A stretch of 62,000 nt of DNA from Mesostigma viride (taxonomy: Eukaryota > Streptophyta > Mesostigmatophyceae > Mesostigmatales > Mesostigmataceae). The stretch's first letter is position 1. Every line of letters begins with the position of its first letter. Where the stretch lies: assembly GCA_009746045.1 (NCBI GenBank), contig RPFO01000579.1:1-62000 (forward strand), in the 5' to 3' direction. A model generated the notes under the pieces. The model made no database searches, was not told the DNA's origin, and saw nothing but the letters and a program-made list of their open reading frames with translations. A program made the translations under genes and the position numbers. This document shows positions 1 through 12,200 of the stretch, piece after piece.

Positions 1-363
1 CCCGCCCTCCCCTCCCTCCCTCCCTCCCTCCCTCCCTCCCTCCTCCTCCTCCCCTCCCTCCCTCCCTCCCCCTCCCTCCCTCCCTCCTCCTCCCTCCCTC
101 CCTCCTTCCCTCCCTCCCTCCCTCCCTCCCCTCCCTCCCTCCCTCCCTCCCTCCCTCCCCTCCCCCTCCCTTCCCTCCCTCCCTCCCTCCCCCTCCCCTC
201 CTCCCTCCCCCTCCCTCCCTCCCTCCCTCCCTCCCTCCCTCCCTCCCCCTCCCTCCCTCCCTCCCTCCTCCTCCCTCCCTCCCTCCCTCCCTCCCTCCCT
301 CCCTCCCTCCCTCCCTCCCTCCCTCCCCCTCCCTCCCTCCCTCCCTCCCTCCCCCCCTCCCTC
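1..363. repeat. CCCT-type polypyrimidine microsatellite
   Basis: Almost pure CCCT/CCT repeats run from the first base to about 363. The opposite strand is (AGGG)n and could form G-quadruplexes. It is not the plant or algal telomere unit TTTAGGG, so it reads as a microsatellite cut by the window edge. Confidence 0.95.
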
Positions 364-1767
364 ATTCATACACCCGTTCATTCATGCATGCAGCCGCTCA
401 TCATTAACACGCCTCCGTTGGGAAACTCACGGGGTATGAACTATGAAACGGGCGGTAAGAAAGGAAGAAGGAGCCGCCTCCCCAACATGCCGCCCGGCAA
501 AGGCAGCGATGGGCCGTCCAGGAGGGAAACACTGCGCTTTGCCTTGTACGCCGGGGTGCGCAGGCGACGTGCGGGCACTGTCGCGTGTAAATTTGCCTGC
601 CCGCCCCAGTCCTTCTCGGAACGCCTCCCCAGAGCATGCCGTCATGGTAAGAGCTCTTTTCGCCCGTCGCTGGAAGCTTAAACCACAAGAATACGCCGGT
701 TAATGACCAGAAAATGGGGGTTGTCGACGTTATAAACCAGTAGCTGTGGTTTTTCCCGCACCCCGAGCACACTCCGGGCGGGGCCAGCAAGCCCCGCCCG
801 CAGGATAAACACCGGGCGATGTTGCTGCGCCCAAGGGAAGTCATATAGCTGCAAGAAAAGACGTAAAAGCGATTAAAAGCACGACATGCAGTGGTGCCCC
901 TGTCAGCGCTCCTATAATTCTCACTTTTTCGCGGAAGGGGGTAAAAATCGGAAACGCAAAATTAAGGGAAATCCATCGCTGGGTTTCTTTGAAATGATGT
1001 TAGGAACTGGTAGAATGTGTTCATGACCGCCGAGAGCATGTTTTTCCTGTCTGTGTCTTACCTTGCACACACACGGGTCGGGCCGGTTGGTGTGCAAAAC
1101 GCCCGCCTGCTGCCTACGTGCCCTCGCTGCAGAAAAAAAAGAAACTGTTTTTCAGGTTTTTTAATCTACGATACTTTTCCTTATGTAATCAACGTCCGAA
1201 CAAGCGAAATAACGTCCAAAATGGTTGCGTAATCAGCTCGCAATAAATTTTCGCGTCACCATAGCCGTGCACACCGAATTTCAGTCAACATTGCACGCGC
1301 GCACCGAATTTCGTCAACTTTCGCGCGGGAATTACCGGGGTGGTACCGGCGCTGCGCCGGACTGATGTGTAGGCCTAGTTTATCCTTGCTAGGGCAGGCT
1401 GAAATAGGCTCAACATCACTAGTTTGTTGGTGGCTGCCTCCTAGAATGCATGCCTTGCGTAGGGTATCCGTACCACGTTACCTACGTGCATGGACAAGGT
1501 AGCACCTGCACATAGGTGCCATGTAAGGGCAGTGTGATGATGCAGTTATGTTTCCCCATCATTGTGGAAGGGAAATGTATTGTTTGGCATGGTTGGTGGC
1601 CATATTAGTAGGTAGTATGCCCACCCCTACCCCCTTGGTTGCTTTTTACCAACGGTACCCCTATGGAGCCCTGTACTGGGTGTAACTGCTGGTATACCCA
1701 CCCAAATGATGACCCCAATGGCTCAAACTGTTCAGCAACTAATTGTTTATCATCCCTGAAGTGGTAG
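364..1767. other. unassigned non-coding region
   Basis: No gene could be supported here. The 450-850 part is GC-rich with overlapping short ORFs on both strands but no recognisable domain. A short perfect palindrome (ccggcgctgcgccgg) lies near 1347. From about 1373 the base composition changes to AT-richer sequence that may already be the 5' part of the copia element, but no 5' LTR matching the 3' LTR was found. Confidence 0.5.
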
Positions 1768-2046
1768 GTGCCTAGGTCTTATAACAAAATTCAAAATGCA
1801 CATTCTACCAAAAATGAAAACGCGCGTCTTGACCCCCCTGACTTTGACGGCAGTTATACATGGCCTACCCTGCATATATGTGAGGTTGTGATATACCAAC
1901 CCGAAGGGCAACTCATGGACATGCTTGGCCCCCAAGGACAGCCATTGGATATGGGTAGGTTGGATGGCATCTGGTTTGCAAAATTGTGAAGATCCAGCCG
2001 ATTTATCGGCAGGATCTCAGACCATTTAGGGGTTAAGGACCATTTT

Positions 2047-2665
2047 TTGGGCCTTGTTTCCCTTTATGCTGGCCTCCTTGGAGTGCTGGCAGGTGTTGTC
2101 CAGAACGTGCAACTGGATCGGCTCCTTTACGTTGCCTTGTTGGCCGTCGTCGATGGGCCTGCGCGTGCCTTGATGCAGACGCTCCCCCTGGATCGTCGCC
2201 TGGGCAGTCTGGCCATCACCAAGCTCATCCAGGTCTATGAGCATGGCAAGCTCACCAAGTCCATGCGTCTGGACTTGTGGAAACAAATGGCCCAACTTCG
2301 TCAAACTGCTCGCGAGACTGTGGAGCCGTATGTGAACCGCTCGGAACTGCTGTACGCCAAGCTACAGGCTGCAGGCATTACGTTCCCAGTCGCTGCCTTC
2401 ATTGCCAGCGTCCTCAGCGGTCTGCGCGCCGAGTACCGGCCCGCGCTAATCTCCCTCCGTCTTGACGAGGTCGAGACTGTTCCGGTCCTGCGGCAGCGCC
2501 TGATGGAAGTTGAAGATCTGCTGACGGGTGGCCTCCCGTCCCCTGCAGATTCTGGCTCTGCCTCCAACCACGCGTACCATACCCCTGGCCGGGGGCGTGG
2601 CCCACGGAATGGCGGTGCCCGCGGCAACGGCAACGGCAACAGCAACGGCACGGAACGGCAACGGC

Positions 2666-2742
<77 letters not shown>

Positions 2743-4800
2743 CGCGCCCACGGCAATGGCCACGGCAACGGCCACGGCCATGGCGGCAGCAGCGGGGGGC
2801 GCGGCGGGCGCGGTGGTGGTCGCGGTGGTGGCGCAGGGGTCGGGCGTGGTCGCGGGCCGCCCTGCTCCGTCTGCGCCAAGCCTGGACATGACGCCGCCAC
2901 CTGCTGGACTGCCCATCCCGCCCAGCGCCCTGCTCACCTCCGCGGTGACGGCGCCGGGCACGCCCATCACACCGACGCAGGCCTGCCTCCCTTGGAGACG
3001 ACGTACGCGTTCCACGTGGGTCGAGGCCCTTTGTGTGCTTCCCTGCGCGCCAACCCTTTAGGTGCTTCCCTGCGCGACGGTGTGCAGCCTCACGGGCAGG
3101 CCTCGCTTCGTCCAGTGCACGGCCTTGCGCCTTCCCCGTCCCGCTCGGGCAGTCGTCTCTCGGCACCCCGCCCCAGCACCTCCTCGGACTCGACGGCTGG
3201 TTCCTCAACCACCGCTCCTTCTGTGCTTCACACGGCCGCAACGGCCTCGGCTAGGTGTGCCCCGGAGTGGGTGGTTGACACGGGTGCCACGTACCACATG
3301 ACGCCTCACCGGGCGGACTTTGGCGATGGATTTGATCCCGCCTTCCGGCTGCGCATCACCGGCTCGGGCGGCAATCTGCATGCGGGCGGCAGGGGCCCTC
3401 TGCTTCTCCGGCTCGGCACCCCGGACGTGCACCTCGGCCCAGCTTTGTATGTCCCAGGCCTTCAGGCCCGCCTACTCTCGGTGAGCCAGCTCTTTAAAGC
3501 CGGCCATGATGTGGACTTTAAGCACCTGCGCCTCACTTTGGGGACCCGCACGTTCCCCCTCGTGGAGTGTGACGGCATTTACTTGCTCCGCGGGGTGGCG
3601 CCCCATGCCCTCGCCACATCAGCCGCCCCCGTGGACCTGATGCAGTGGCACCTGCGCCTCGGACACGCTGGCGCGGATCGTATTGCTCGGCTAGCCGCCG
3701 ACCCCGCCTCAAACATGGTGACCCACGGTCCCAAGGCTCCCACGTGTCCTTCCTGCCCTGCCGGTCACTTGCGGCGGAGCAGCTTTCCCCCCAGCACGAC
3801 GCCACGCTGCGCGACCCCTCGCCATCGCCTGCACTGCGACCTGCTAGGTCCCATGCGGACCCCTGCCGTGTTGGGGGACTGGCGGTATGTCCTGGGCATC
3901 ACGGATGAAGCCACTCGTTTTCACTGGGTTTACTTCTTGAAGACGAAGGACGCTGCCGTTGGGAGCCTGCGTCACTTCCTGGCCACGGAGATCAAGCCGT
4001 TCCGGGCGTCCGCGGCCACGGCGCCTGTGGAGCTTCGCTCCGACCAAGACGCGGTTTTCACTGGCCAGGACTGGCGCGCCGTCTGCGCCGAGTATGGCGT
4101 GCGGCAAGAGTTCTCGTCCCCCTATACGCCGGAGCAGAACGGCGTGGCGGAGCGATTCTGGGGCGTCGCAGTTAGCATGACCAGGAGCATGCTGGCGCAT
4201 GCTGGCCTCGGCAAGGAGTTCTGGGCTCTAGCCTTTGCATGCGCCATCTACATCATCAACAGGCTGCCCTGCCGCAGCAACCCGGAGCACGCAACGCCCT
4301 ACTTCCTCATGTATGGGCGCCCTGCGGATTTATCCGGCATGCGTGTGTTTGGCTGCCCCTCCCACGTCTTGGTTGAGGGGGCAGCCCGTGAGAAGTTTGA
4401 TTCTCGCGCTGAGGATGGCCTCTTCGTGGGATACAAGCTTGACTCCCCGGCCTACCTCGTATGGGTGCCCGACAAGGCGACGGGCGGCGGGCGTGTCATC
4501 GAGCGCAAGCACGTGCAGTTCGACGAGACGTGGCGCAACCGGGCCCCGCAGGCTGCGCAGTGGCTCCCGGCGGCCCCCTTTGCGGAGGCCGACCTCTTTC
4601 CCGCCGACATGCTGACTCCTGCCCCTTTGCAGTTACCCTCTGCCTCTGCCGAGGACTCTGGGGGGCCGGCAACGCCCTCCACTGCCTTGCCCGCAGGCCG
4701 TGAGGACAGCTATGTCAGCATCGGGGGGACTCCTGAGCGTTTCGTTCTCCCCCGGCCGCCGCTGCGGCCATCCAGGCACTTGTGCGGAACGGCCTGCTCC
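2047..4800 (+). pseudogene. copia Gag-protease-integrase segment
   Basis: The first open block has no ATG at its left end (TTG at 2047) and follows an in-frame stop, so the true Gag start is lost. Residues about 20-165 resemble copia Gag (UBN2-type), followed by a long Asn-Gly linker, a CCHC zinc knuckle (CSVCAKPGHDAATCW) near 2868-2912, and an aspartic protease with WVVDTGATYHMT near 3270-3300. The integrase has an HHCC zinc module (HLRLGHAG ... CPSC) and a DDE core with DLLGP, ELRSDQDAVF and SPYTPEQNGVAER. Near 4740-4830 the meaningful frame moves from frame 1 to frame 2, and frame 1 ends at 4920. Confidence 0.9.
2617..2865 (+). repeat. GGCAAC hexanucleotide tract and Gly/Arg-rich linker in Gag
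   Basis: About twenty repeats of GGCAAC (Asn-Gly) run into a Gly-Arg-rich stretch directly before the zinc knuckle. The tract is open in several frames on both strands. Its RGG-like composition suggests an RNA-binding linker; that role is inferred. Confidence 0.9.
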
Positions 4801-6500
4801 GACGGCTCCGGCTCCTGCCTCGGCGCCGACATCTTACCTCACCGTGTCAGATGCTCGACAGCATGCCCCTCTGTTGCGCGGACAGGCCTCTGGCCACTCG
4901 CGTTCTGCGGCGTCATATGAACACGCCGGGGCGGGGATGCCTCCGCCGCATTTGAGTACCTCGGTTGACCTGGAGAGCACGGCTGACAGCACCGGCTATT
5001 CTCCTCCGGCGTCCCCTGGTGCCTCTGCAGGTCTCCTCCCCGTGTGGGGTTCCCGTGGTGCTGCCTTGTGTGGCGACCTTTCTCATGGCAGTAACACCCC
5101 CGCTCCCCCTGGTTTCGGGGGCGATGATGTATTGGATGACGCACTTTCTTCCTGGCCGGATCAACCTGTCACCAAGGCTGCACGGATCCACGCGCATCAC
5201 TCACTTGTCGCTGACCTGTGCTTCGCTGCTGCTTTTCATAGCCAGCCTGCGTCCGTGCCCTCCTCTCCCGCTGCCGCCCTTGCCTTGCCGGAATGGCGCA
5301 CGGCCATGGAGAGTGAGCTGGCCAGCCTCCAGGAGCACCAGGTTTACGAGCTTCTGCATATGCGTGATCTTCCGCGCGGTGCCAAGCTCCTACCCACCAA
5401 GTGGGTCTTCGCCCAGAAAGCTGATGGGCGGTGCAAGGCCCGGTTTGTGTGCAAGGGGTTTGCACAGCGCGAGGGCATTGATTTCGGTGAGACTTTTGCT
5501 CCCACCGTCCGTGCTGCCACCGTGCGCCTGGGCTTGGCTCGTGCTGGCACTGCTGGCCACCCCATCCGGCAGCTGGATGTCCGCACCGCGTTCCTCTATG
5601 CTGAGTTGGAGGAGGACGTGTATGTCCTTCCCCCCAAGGGCTTTGAGGAGCGCGACCCCACTGGCCAAACGTACCTCTGGCGCCTCCGGCGGAGCCTCTA
5701 TGGGCTCAAACAGGCGCCCCGGAACTGGCACCACACGCTCCGGGACTACCTCATCCATGAGACTGGCGCTGTCCAGAGCACCACGGACACGTGTCTGTTC
5801 CTGTATGTTGGTGGTTTTGCCTTCGTCCATGTCGACGATCTCCTGGTCTCCCACTCCTCGGCGGAGTGGCTATCGCAGTGGACCCAACGGGTGTCCCAGC
5901 GCTTCCAGATCACCGAGACGGATGCCCCCTCCCTCTTTCTGGGGGTCTCCCTGGTCCTCGACCCGCCGGCGCGCACAGTTTTTCTGCACCAAGGCCCGTA
6001 TCTGGAGGCCCTCGCTGAGCGCTTTGGGGTCTCCCCACGGGCGGTGAAGACGCCCGTCGTCCCCAACACCCCCCGTGGTGAGGGGGGGCTTCTCAACGCG
6101 GACGACACTCGCGTCTACCAAGCGATCACCGGGGCACTCCTGTATGCGATGGGATGCACTCGGCCTGACCTGGCATTCGCAGTCAACCTGCTGACTCAGA
6201 ATATGAAAAACCCTACTGTAAGCGACCTTGGGCTGGCACGCCGGGTGCTTCAGTACGCGGTACACACCAAGGACCTGGGTCTGTCCTACTCGGGGCAGGG
6301 GGGGCTGGTGGCCTACTCGGATGCCGACTGGGCAAACGATCCTGTGGACCGCAAGTCAATCACTGGCAACGTGGTCATGTACCGCGGTGCTGCGGTGGAG
6401 TGGACCAGTCGCAAGCAGCCCACTCCAGCCCTGTCCACCTGTGAGGCCGAGTACATGGCCCTGTGCGGTGTCACGCAGCAGGTGGTCCCCTTCTCACCAT
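4760..6500 (+). pseudogene. copia reverse transcriptase-RNase H segment
   Basis: Frame 2 carries the copia reverse transcriptase. It has the start block WRTAMESELASL, then LPTKWVFAQK, QLDVRTAFLYAELEEDVYV, LYGLKQAPRNWH and the catalytic FVHVDDLLV (about 5818-5845). RNase H follows with VAYSDADWAND, KSITGNVV, WTSRKQ and STCEAEYMAL (about 6307-6462). Near 6470-6500 the sense moves back to frame 1 (C-terminus at 6463-6765). The order and spacing are those of a normal copia Pol, so this is a once-intact polyprotein with two compensating-direction frame changes. Confidence 0.93.
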
Positions 6501-6765
6501 CACCAAGGAGTTGGGTGACCCGGCCTCAGGGCCAATTCAGGTGTTTTGCGACAACACTGGTGCTGTGGCTCTGTCACGAGACCCTGTTCACCCTCGGCGT
6601 ACCAAGCACATCGACGTCAAGTACCACTACATTCGCGCGAAGGTCGCGGATGGCACCGTTCAGGTGTCTCACCTTCCTGGGGCAGCGATGATCGCCGACA
6701 TGCTCACCAAGGCACTACCTGAGCCACGTTTTGTGGAGCTCAGACACAAGTTGTTGGGTATTTGA
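6463..6765 (+). pseudogene. copia RNase H C-terminus
   Basis: Frame 1 restores the expected end of RNase H: GPIQVFCDNTGAVALSRDP, then RTKHIDVKYHYIR, then DMLTKALP and the stop at 6763-6765. It overlaps the end of the frame 2 block by about 30 bases, which places the shift close to 6480. Confidence 0.88.
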
Positions 6766-6906
6766 GTTACTGGCAATTAGTGATGAGACAACATAAGGAC
6801 ACACTTGCTAGCCTGTGACACTGGTCCCATACTACAGTTCTTTTAGTGAACATTTGTTCTGGCTTGCTTGAGTTTGTTTTCCGGCCTGTGTGCCGAGTAA
6901 GGGGGG

Positions 6907-7347
6907 TGTCAGAAGTATCGACACACCTGCCTGAAACTAGTACTTATAGTTTAGTGCTAGCTCTGGACTACATGGACGGGCATGTGCCGCATGTTTAAGT
7001 TCTGTTCCATAAGTGACCCAGTCATTCTATGACTGACCTTGAACTTTGGTTGTGAATGGTTGGCTCGGCTTGAGATCACGTTATGATTGTAACTGCCACA
7101 CAGTCAGAAAAGAACCGGTTTGGTGTGGCCACTGACGTTGTAGGTAGATCATAACTGCTACCCAGTAGCTGAGCCTGGAATTGTTTAAAAGGCGAAGCTA
7201 CGCACCTTGTTTGCACTCTCAGTACCTCACACCTCACACACTCCTGTGGTGGAACTAGCAGCCGGCCAGCTGCCGACTGAGACTTATTTTTATCTGAGTG
7301 AAATAAAGTAAAACTTTGTGGCAAACATTGTTTTCTCACTCCTAACA
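6907..7347 (+). repeat. 3' LTR of the copia element
   Basis: It starts TGTCAGAAG right after the purine run GTAAGGGGGG and ends CTCCTAACA, giving TG...CA ends. AATAAA occurs near 7301, about 45 bp before the end, a plausible polyadenylation signal. No second copy is in the window, so the boundaries rest on these motifs alone. Confidence 0.7.
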
Positions 7348-8590
7348 CTCCTCCCGCCGGTCCGGCGCCTGGTTTTAGGAAAGGAGTGCGCTCTGGTGAT
7401 CCCGCTAGCTTGGTCAGGCGTTTGATTTTTAAGTGCAGGAGTCCGCTTTGGCCCTGCTGTACTTACAACTAACGCTGAGAACTTACCAAGTATTGGTTGA
7501 TTCTAGGAAGACGTATCAACTTTCAGGCAGGCGTCAGGTTGTTGTTATTGATTCTGACACCGGACCTGTCGTCAGGCAATAGGCATCGAATTTCCGCCGG
7601 CTTGACGTCATTCTTGAGTTGCAGACCACCGTTGCACCAACAACCAGCCTGAAGCCGGAGCAGTGCAGTACAAAATGTTTAATCATCATTAAAATTCTTC
7701 TACTTGGAGAATATGCTAATACTGTCGCTTACTATGAGCTTCTACTAAGAGATTCTAAAAAGAGTGCCACGTTTCGTACAGGCCACGTAGCACGTAGCAC
7801 ACTCCCAAGTCGGTCCGGCGCAGCTTTTGACTACTGACTGAGTGCACTCCAGCACTTTTCACTTTGGCTGGCGCCGGGCGGCGCGGTAGGCCAAACTCTG
7901 GAGTGCTCATGTACGATTTCGGGGGGGGATGTCCCCCCTCCTCAGCTGCAGAGATTCGGAAACGGCCGAGGGCCGACAGTCATGAGCCAGCGGGCTGCGC
8001 ATCATGAATTTCCTGCAGTCTGCTGCCCTGAGTTTATTTCCCGCGCCGGCCTGGCGCCGGAGTCTTTATTTTATTCCCGAGCCCGGAGTCCGCTGTCCGG
8101 CATGATTGTGCGGCATGGGAATGTGGGATCCACCGTGACTGATCATGAATCTGATGACTGTACTCTCCACGACTGTCAAACGTAAAATGAAGCGTCATGC
8201 AGCTGCGCCGCTGAGGCCTGAGGGAGCGACGGTACGAGTTAAATGTACTTAGTGGCCTGTGTACCGTACAACAGAGCCATATTAAAAAGCTTATTTGCCA
8301 CAGGCAACACAATATAGAAGATCGTACTTCGCAGCCCAGCAAGCTTCTTACCGCCTACCGGTATAACATGATTGTGGCACTTGTCGCACTCGACCTCGCA
8401 CCGTGACGCGCGCGACGTGCTTCCGAGTGTAGACGCATCACTTTGTCTAGCATCCTTGGGCACCAGTCCGTGGCGCAGACCGTTTCTGCTTTTTTGCGCT
8501 ACTAATTAGCGGAGAAAATCCCGAAGGAAGTGGTCCGTTGCGTGGACATCTTCCAGCAGTGGTTTCTTGGCCTCCCTTGGTTCCTTAGAA
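7348..8590. other. region between the copia LTR and the ATPase start
   Basis: No gene is evident. It must contain the promoter and 5' UTR of the ATPase, or the LTR may supply them. GC-rich palindromic patches (around 7865-7940 and 8040-8060) alternate with AT-rich sequence. No TATA box could be assigned with confidence. Confidence 0.5.
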
Positions 8591-9289
8591 ATGAAGGCTC
8601 CACCGGACGGATTAGGGGGTGGGCCTGGCCATGGCCCGCCGTCCTCCTCCTTGACATTCTCGGAGGTCCAGTCAACAATCCTTCTAAAGCAGCTCAAGTC
8701 GATATATGGAGATTCTACTCTCGCTGGGCCTGCGCGTTTCCAAACAGTTACTTTGCCGGTGACGTTAAGAAGAAGAGGGCCGCTTCACCTGCTCACCAAG
8801 AAAGAACTAGCGGATATTGCCCGGCAGACGATTGACTGGGATACCATAAATCAGATGTCGGTGGGCACCCGTCTTGATGCGCTGGACATATCCGATCTTC
8901 TGAAGAGGCACGTCATCGCCATGCCAAAGGCCGAGGTTCTGGGGGGGCTGACGTCCGAGGAAGCCGCAAGGCGTCTGAAGCAGTACGGTCGCAACGAGCT
9001 GCCCGAGAAAGTGGTCTCCAAATGGAGACTGTTATTAGAACAGTTCACCCAGCCGATGCCGATAATGGTCTGGATCGCTCTCATCGTTGAAGCGGCGCTC
9101 ACCAACTGGCCCGACTTCGGCGTGCTCATGTTCCTCCAGATCCTGAACGGCAGCGTCGGGTTTTACGAGACTTGTCGCGCGGGGGATGCAGTGGCCGCAC
9201 TAAAGGCCGCGCTGAAGCCATCGGCCACGTGCAAGCGCGACGGCGCGTGGGCGGTGATCAACGCGGGGGAGCTGGTCCCGGGGGACCTG
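8591..9289 (+). CDS. H+-ATPase exon 1 (N-terminus, M1-M2, start of actuator domain)
   Basis: It encodes residues 1-233. Hydrophobic segments IMVWIALIVEAAL and FGVLMFLQILNGSVGFYE are M1 and M2. It ends at ...LVPGDL, and the donor GTGGGT starts at 9290. A degenerate copy of its last bases and donor lies at 9348-9380. Confidence 0.9.
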
Positions 9290-12200
9290 GTGGGTGGCAT
9301 ATGACATTAGAATCAGCTTATATTCAATGCGAGTTATCAGCATGGAAGCTGGGCCCGGGGGACCTAGTAAGGCGCATGGTATTCGAGATTAAAAAATAAT
9401 GCTGGTGGCTCGGTGAGATGGGGCCGGTGATGTTTTCCCGCTGTCACCAAGGCTGGATTTTGTCCCTGTCTGACTTGTTTGTTGAATGGTGGAACGGAGC
9501 GGATGAAAACTGTCTGATGTTCACGGTCATTGGAATGGCGTGAGAGAGAGATGGATGGAAGGGACTTGGGAAACACCGGGGCGTGGTTGGTGATTGGTCC
9601 ATGGCATGCCTGGATAGTTTTGCCTGGACGGAGGACGGGACGTGCCTGGGTAATCGGCTCGTTGCTATGATTAATGCTGGACTACGTACCTTGCGTAGTT
9701 GTAGGGCATCTCCCAGCCCCTGTGGCGGTAGCCGCGGATGCTGGCGGTTATAATGCATGGCGTGTCGGGTCGCTGCCCCTTTTGTGTATACCATTTATGC
9801 ATAAAATCACCGTCTGGCCTGCGCTGGTTGTCTCTTTGATACCGTGTCATACCATTATCTGCGTGCGTGTACTACCCGTCGAGAGCAACGTTCTGGACCG
9901 CCATACATACATGCTAGAGTGAGCCGCCATACATACTGGAGTGAGTTTTTTTTGTAAGCTATGTAGGGTCGTCACGGATGTGATGAAGGTGTGCAAACAA
10001 TCGCATATAAAAAGCATACAAATAACACACAATACTCTTTTAGCATATAAATGTACATACCATGTATTGTAGGTACGGGCACATTTTGTAGGCACGTGTG
10101 GGGTATTCTTGTCTTGACTGGGAGGCATGCACCGTGTCCTGCGGGCTTCTGGCAGCTCTGCTGTTCCCGTCACGTGCCTATGGAGGCGCAACGGCTGCAG
10201 GCAGCTCTGCTTGTTTCCGTCACGTGCCTGTGGAGGCGCGACGGCTGCAGGCAGCTCTGCTTGTTTCCGTCACGTGCCTGTGGAAGCGTGACAGCTGCAG
10301 ATAGCTCTGCTTGTTCCTGTCATGTGCCTGTGAAGGCGTGACGGCTGCAGGTAGCTCTGCTTCCCGTCACATGCCTATGGAGGCGTGACGGCTGCGGGCA
10401 ATGGTGCTGGGGAGGTCTTATTCACAATTAAGAGGAAGCCGAATCCCGGTAGTCACTCTAGGTTGAGGTCTATTCACTAACCGGATGGTAATGGCGTGTT
10501 GGCACACCACTCTGGCACTCCTCGTTGTCCCCTGTCCGATGATGCTTAGCATCCATGCTCCAAGTTTTTTACCTTCAAGTGCTCCAGAGTTTCTTTCCTT
10601 CATTTGTTTCCATTTCCTTCTCTCCAGTGCTTTAAGTTTCCCTCCTTTATGTGCTTTCATTTCCTACTTCCAGTGCTCCAAGTTTCTTTCCTTCGAGTGC
10701 TTCCATTTCCCTGATTCCGGCGCTCCAAGTTTCTGTCCTTCAAGTGCTTCCATTTCCCTGATTCCGGCGCTCCAAGTTTCTGTCCTTCAAGTGCTTCCAT
10801 TTCCCTGATTCCGGCGCTCCAAGTTTCTGTCCTTCAAGTGCTTCCATTTCCCTGATTCCGGCGCTCCAAGTTTCTGTCCTTCAAGTGCTTCCATTTCCCT
10901 GATTCCGGCGCTCCAAGTTTCTGTCCTTCAAGTGCTTCCATTTCCCTCCTTCCGGTGCTCCAAGTTTTCCTCCTTTCAGTGCTTCCATTTCCCTCCTTCC
11001 CGTGCTCCAAGTTTTCCTCCTTTCAGTGCTTCCATTTCCCTCCTTACGGTGCTGCAAGTTTCCCTCCTTCAAGTGCTTCCATTTCTCTCCTTCCGGTGCT
11101 GCAAGTTTTCCTCCTTTCAGTGCTTCCATTTCCTTTCTTCCGGTGCTCCAAGTAATTCTTTCCACAAATGTGCTCACGCCAGCACTGTAATCCATGTCAC
11201 TTTTAACTATTGCCGGATATAAATATCTGCTTAACTGTGTAAATTACTGTAAAAGGTAATTCTGGTTCCACCCACATGAAGTGCTCCACCGGCGCACGTG
11301 CAAGAATTACAAATTAATCAGCATGTGGACTGCACAGACTGCGTGCATGCATGGTCGGTGCATGCCCGCTGCTTTGTGTGCATCCGAGAGCGTGCTTCCC
11401 ATGCATCGCTTTCCCTTTTCTTTTTTGTATAGTGACCCCCAGACGCTGTGTAGCGCAAGAGTTGTGTTGCGCGGCGGATGTCGGTGCATGCGTGCGGGAA
11501 GGTGGTTAGGCGGAATGACCGCCAGGGCTAGCTGTTTCCTGCAACCACTGCAAGAATAATGCATGGCCATGTTGAGCGTAACCCTGCCAGACTAGCTGTG
11601 GTTGGCAGTGTGCTTATCTTATCTGATGGGCTGCATATCTTGTCTGATGGTATGCTCACTATGTATACTCCGTACGCCAGCACAAGCAAGAAACTGATGT
11701 CGCAAACTAAACGAGATATTATAGAGCTTTTGCCAACAAGAGCTTCGCCAGGGTGACCGCCAGGTTTGGGGTCGCTTTGCTAAATAGTAAGCCAGAAGCT
11801 TTTAGGGTAGAGCTGACCTGCCAAAGCTAAAGCTAACGCTAAAGATTGTGCAGAAACTCTCTTTTCGTTGTATCCTGCTGCTCCCATCAGCTCGACCATT
11901 GAAATGTATTTGAATCATGAGATTTTAAATGACCAAACTCCAGCTTGTGAGGCAGCGGATCTGGTGACGTCGCTTGAATTTCATCTCCTGAGTGAAGGGC
12001 CCACATCTGTTGGGTGGGGTGTAGGCCAGGATTTGAGCGATGATGCACATGCCAACATCTTTGCGGCACACCAGGCAACTCCTGTTGCTGTCACATCTTC
12101 CAACCTTGTCACTTGGCTTGGCGCAAAGTTCTGTGTTTTTTCCCCCCTCCTTTTGAAGGTTGCTTTGCTTTGCCTTGCTGCATGGCAGTAATGGCAGTCG

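Larger units (their letters stand above)
1768..7347 (+). mobile_element. Ty1/copia LTR retrotransposon, 5'-truncated and frameshifted
   Basis: Gag, zinc knuckle, protease, integrase, reverse transcriptase and RNase H follow in the order PR-IN-RT-RH, which defines Ty1/copia (Pseudoviridae-type) elements. A polypurine tract (6897-6906) precedes a 3' LTR at 6907-7347 with TGT...ACA ends. No matching 5' LTR is visible upstream. Frame 1 can be read from 1768 but hits a stop at 1987-1989 before gag, and the pol frame shifts twice (about 4740-4830 and 6470-6500). The copy therefore looks inactive unless the shifts are sequencing errors. It sits about 1.2 kb upstream of the ATPase start, in the same orientation. 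Confidence 0.93.

Noticed and set aside
1-363. Telomere
   Set aside because: The unit is CCCT with irregular CCT, not CCCTAAA or a known variant.
1373-2046. A 5' LTR for the copia element
   Set aside because: No segment matches the 3' LTR at 6907-7347 and no primer-binding site was seen, so the element is treated as 5'-truncated.
2301-3241. Minus-strand ORFs opposite the copia Gag
   Set aside because: They are shadows of the GGCAAC repeat and GC-rich Gag; the plus strand carries the recognisable motifs.
10151-11157. CRISPR array
   Set aside because: Repeats are directly abutting 50-bp and 47-bp minisatellites with no unique spacers, inside an intron of a eukaryotic gene.
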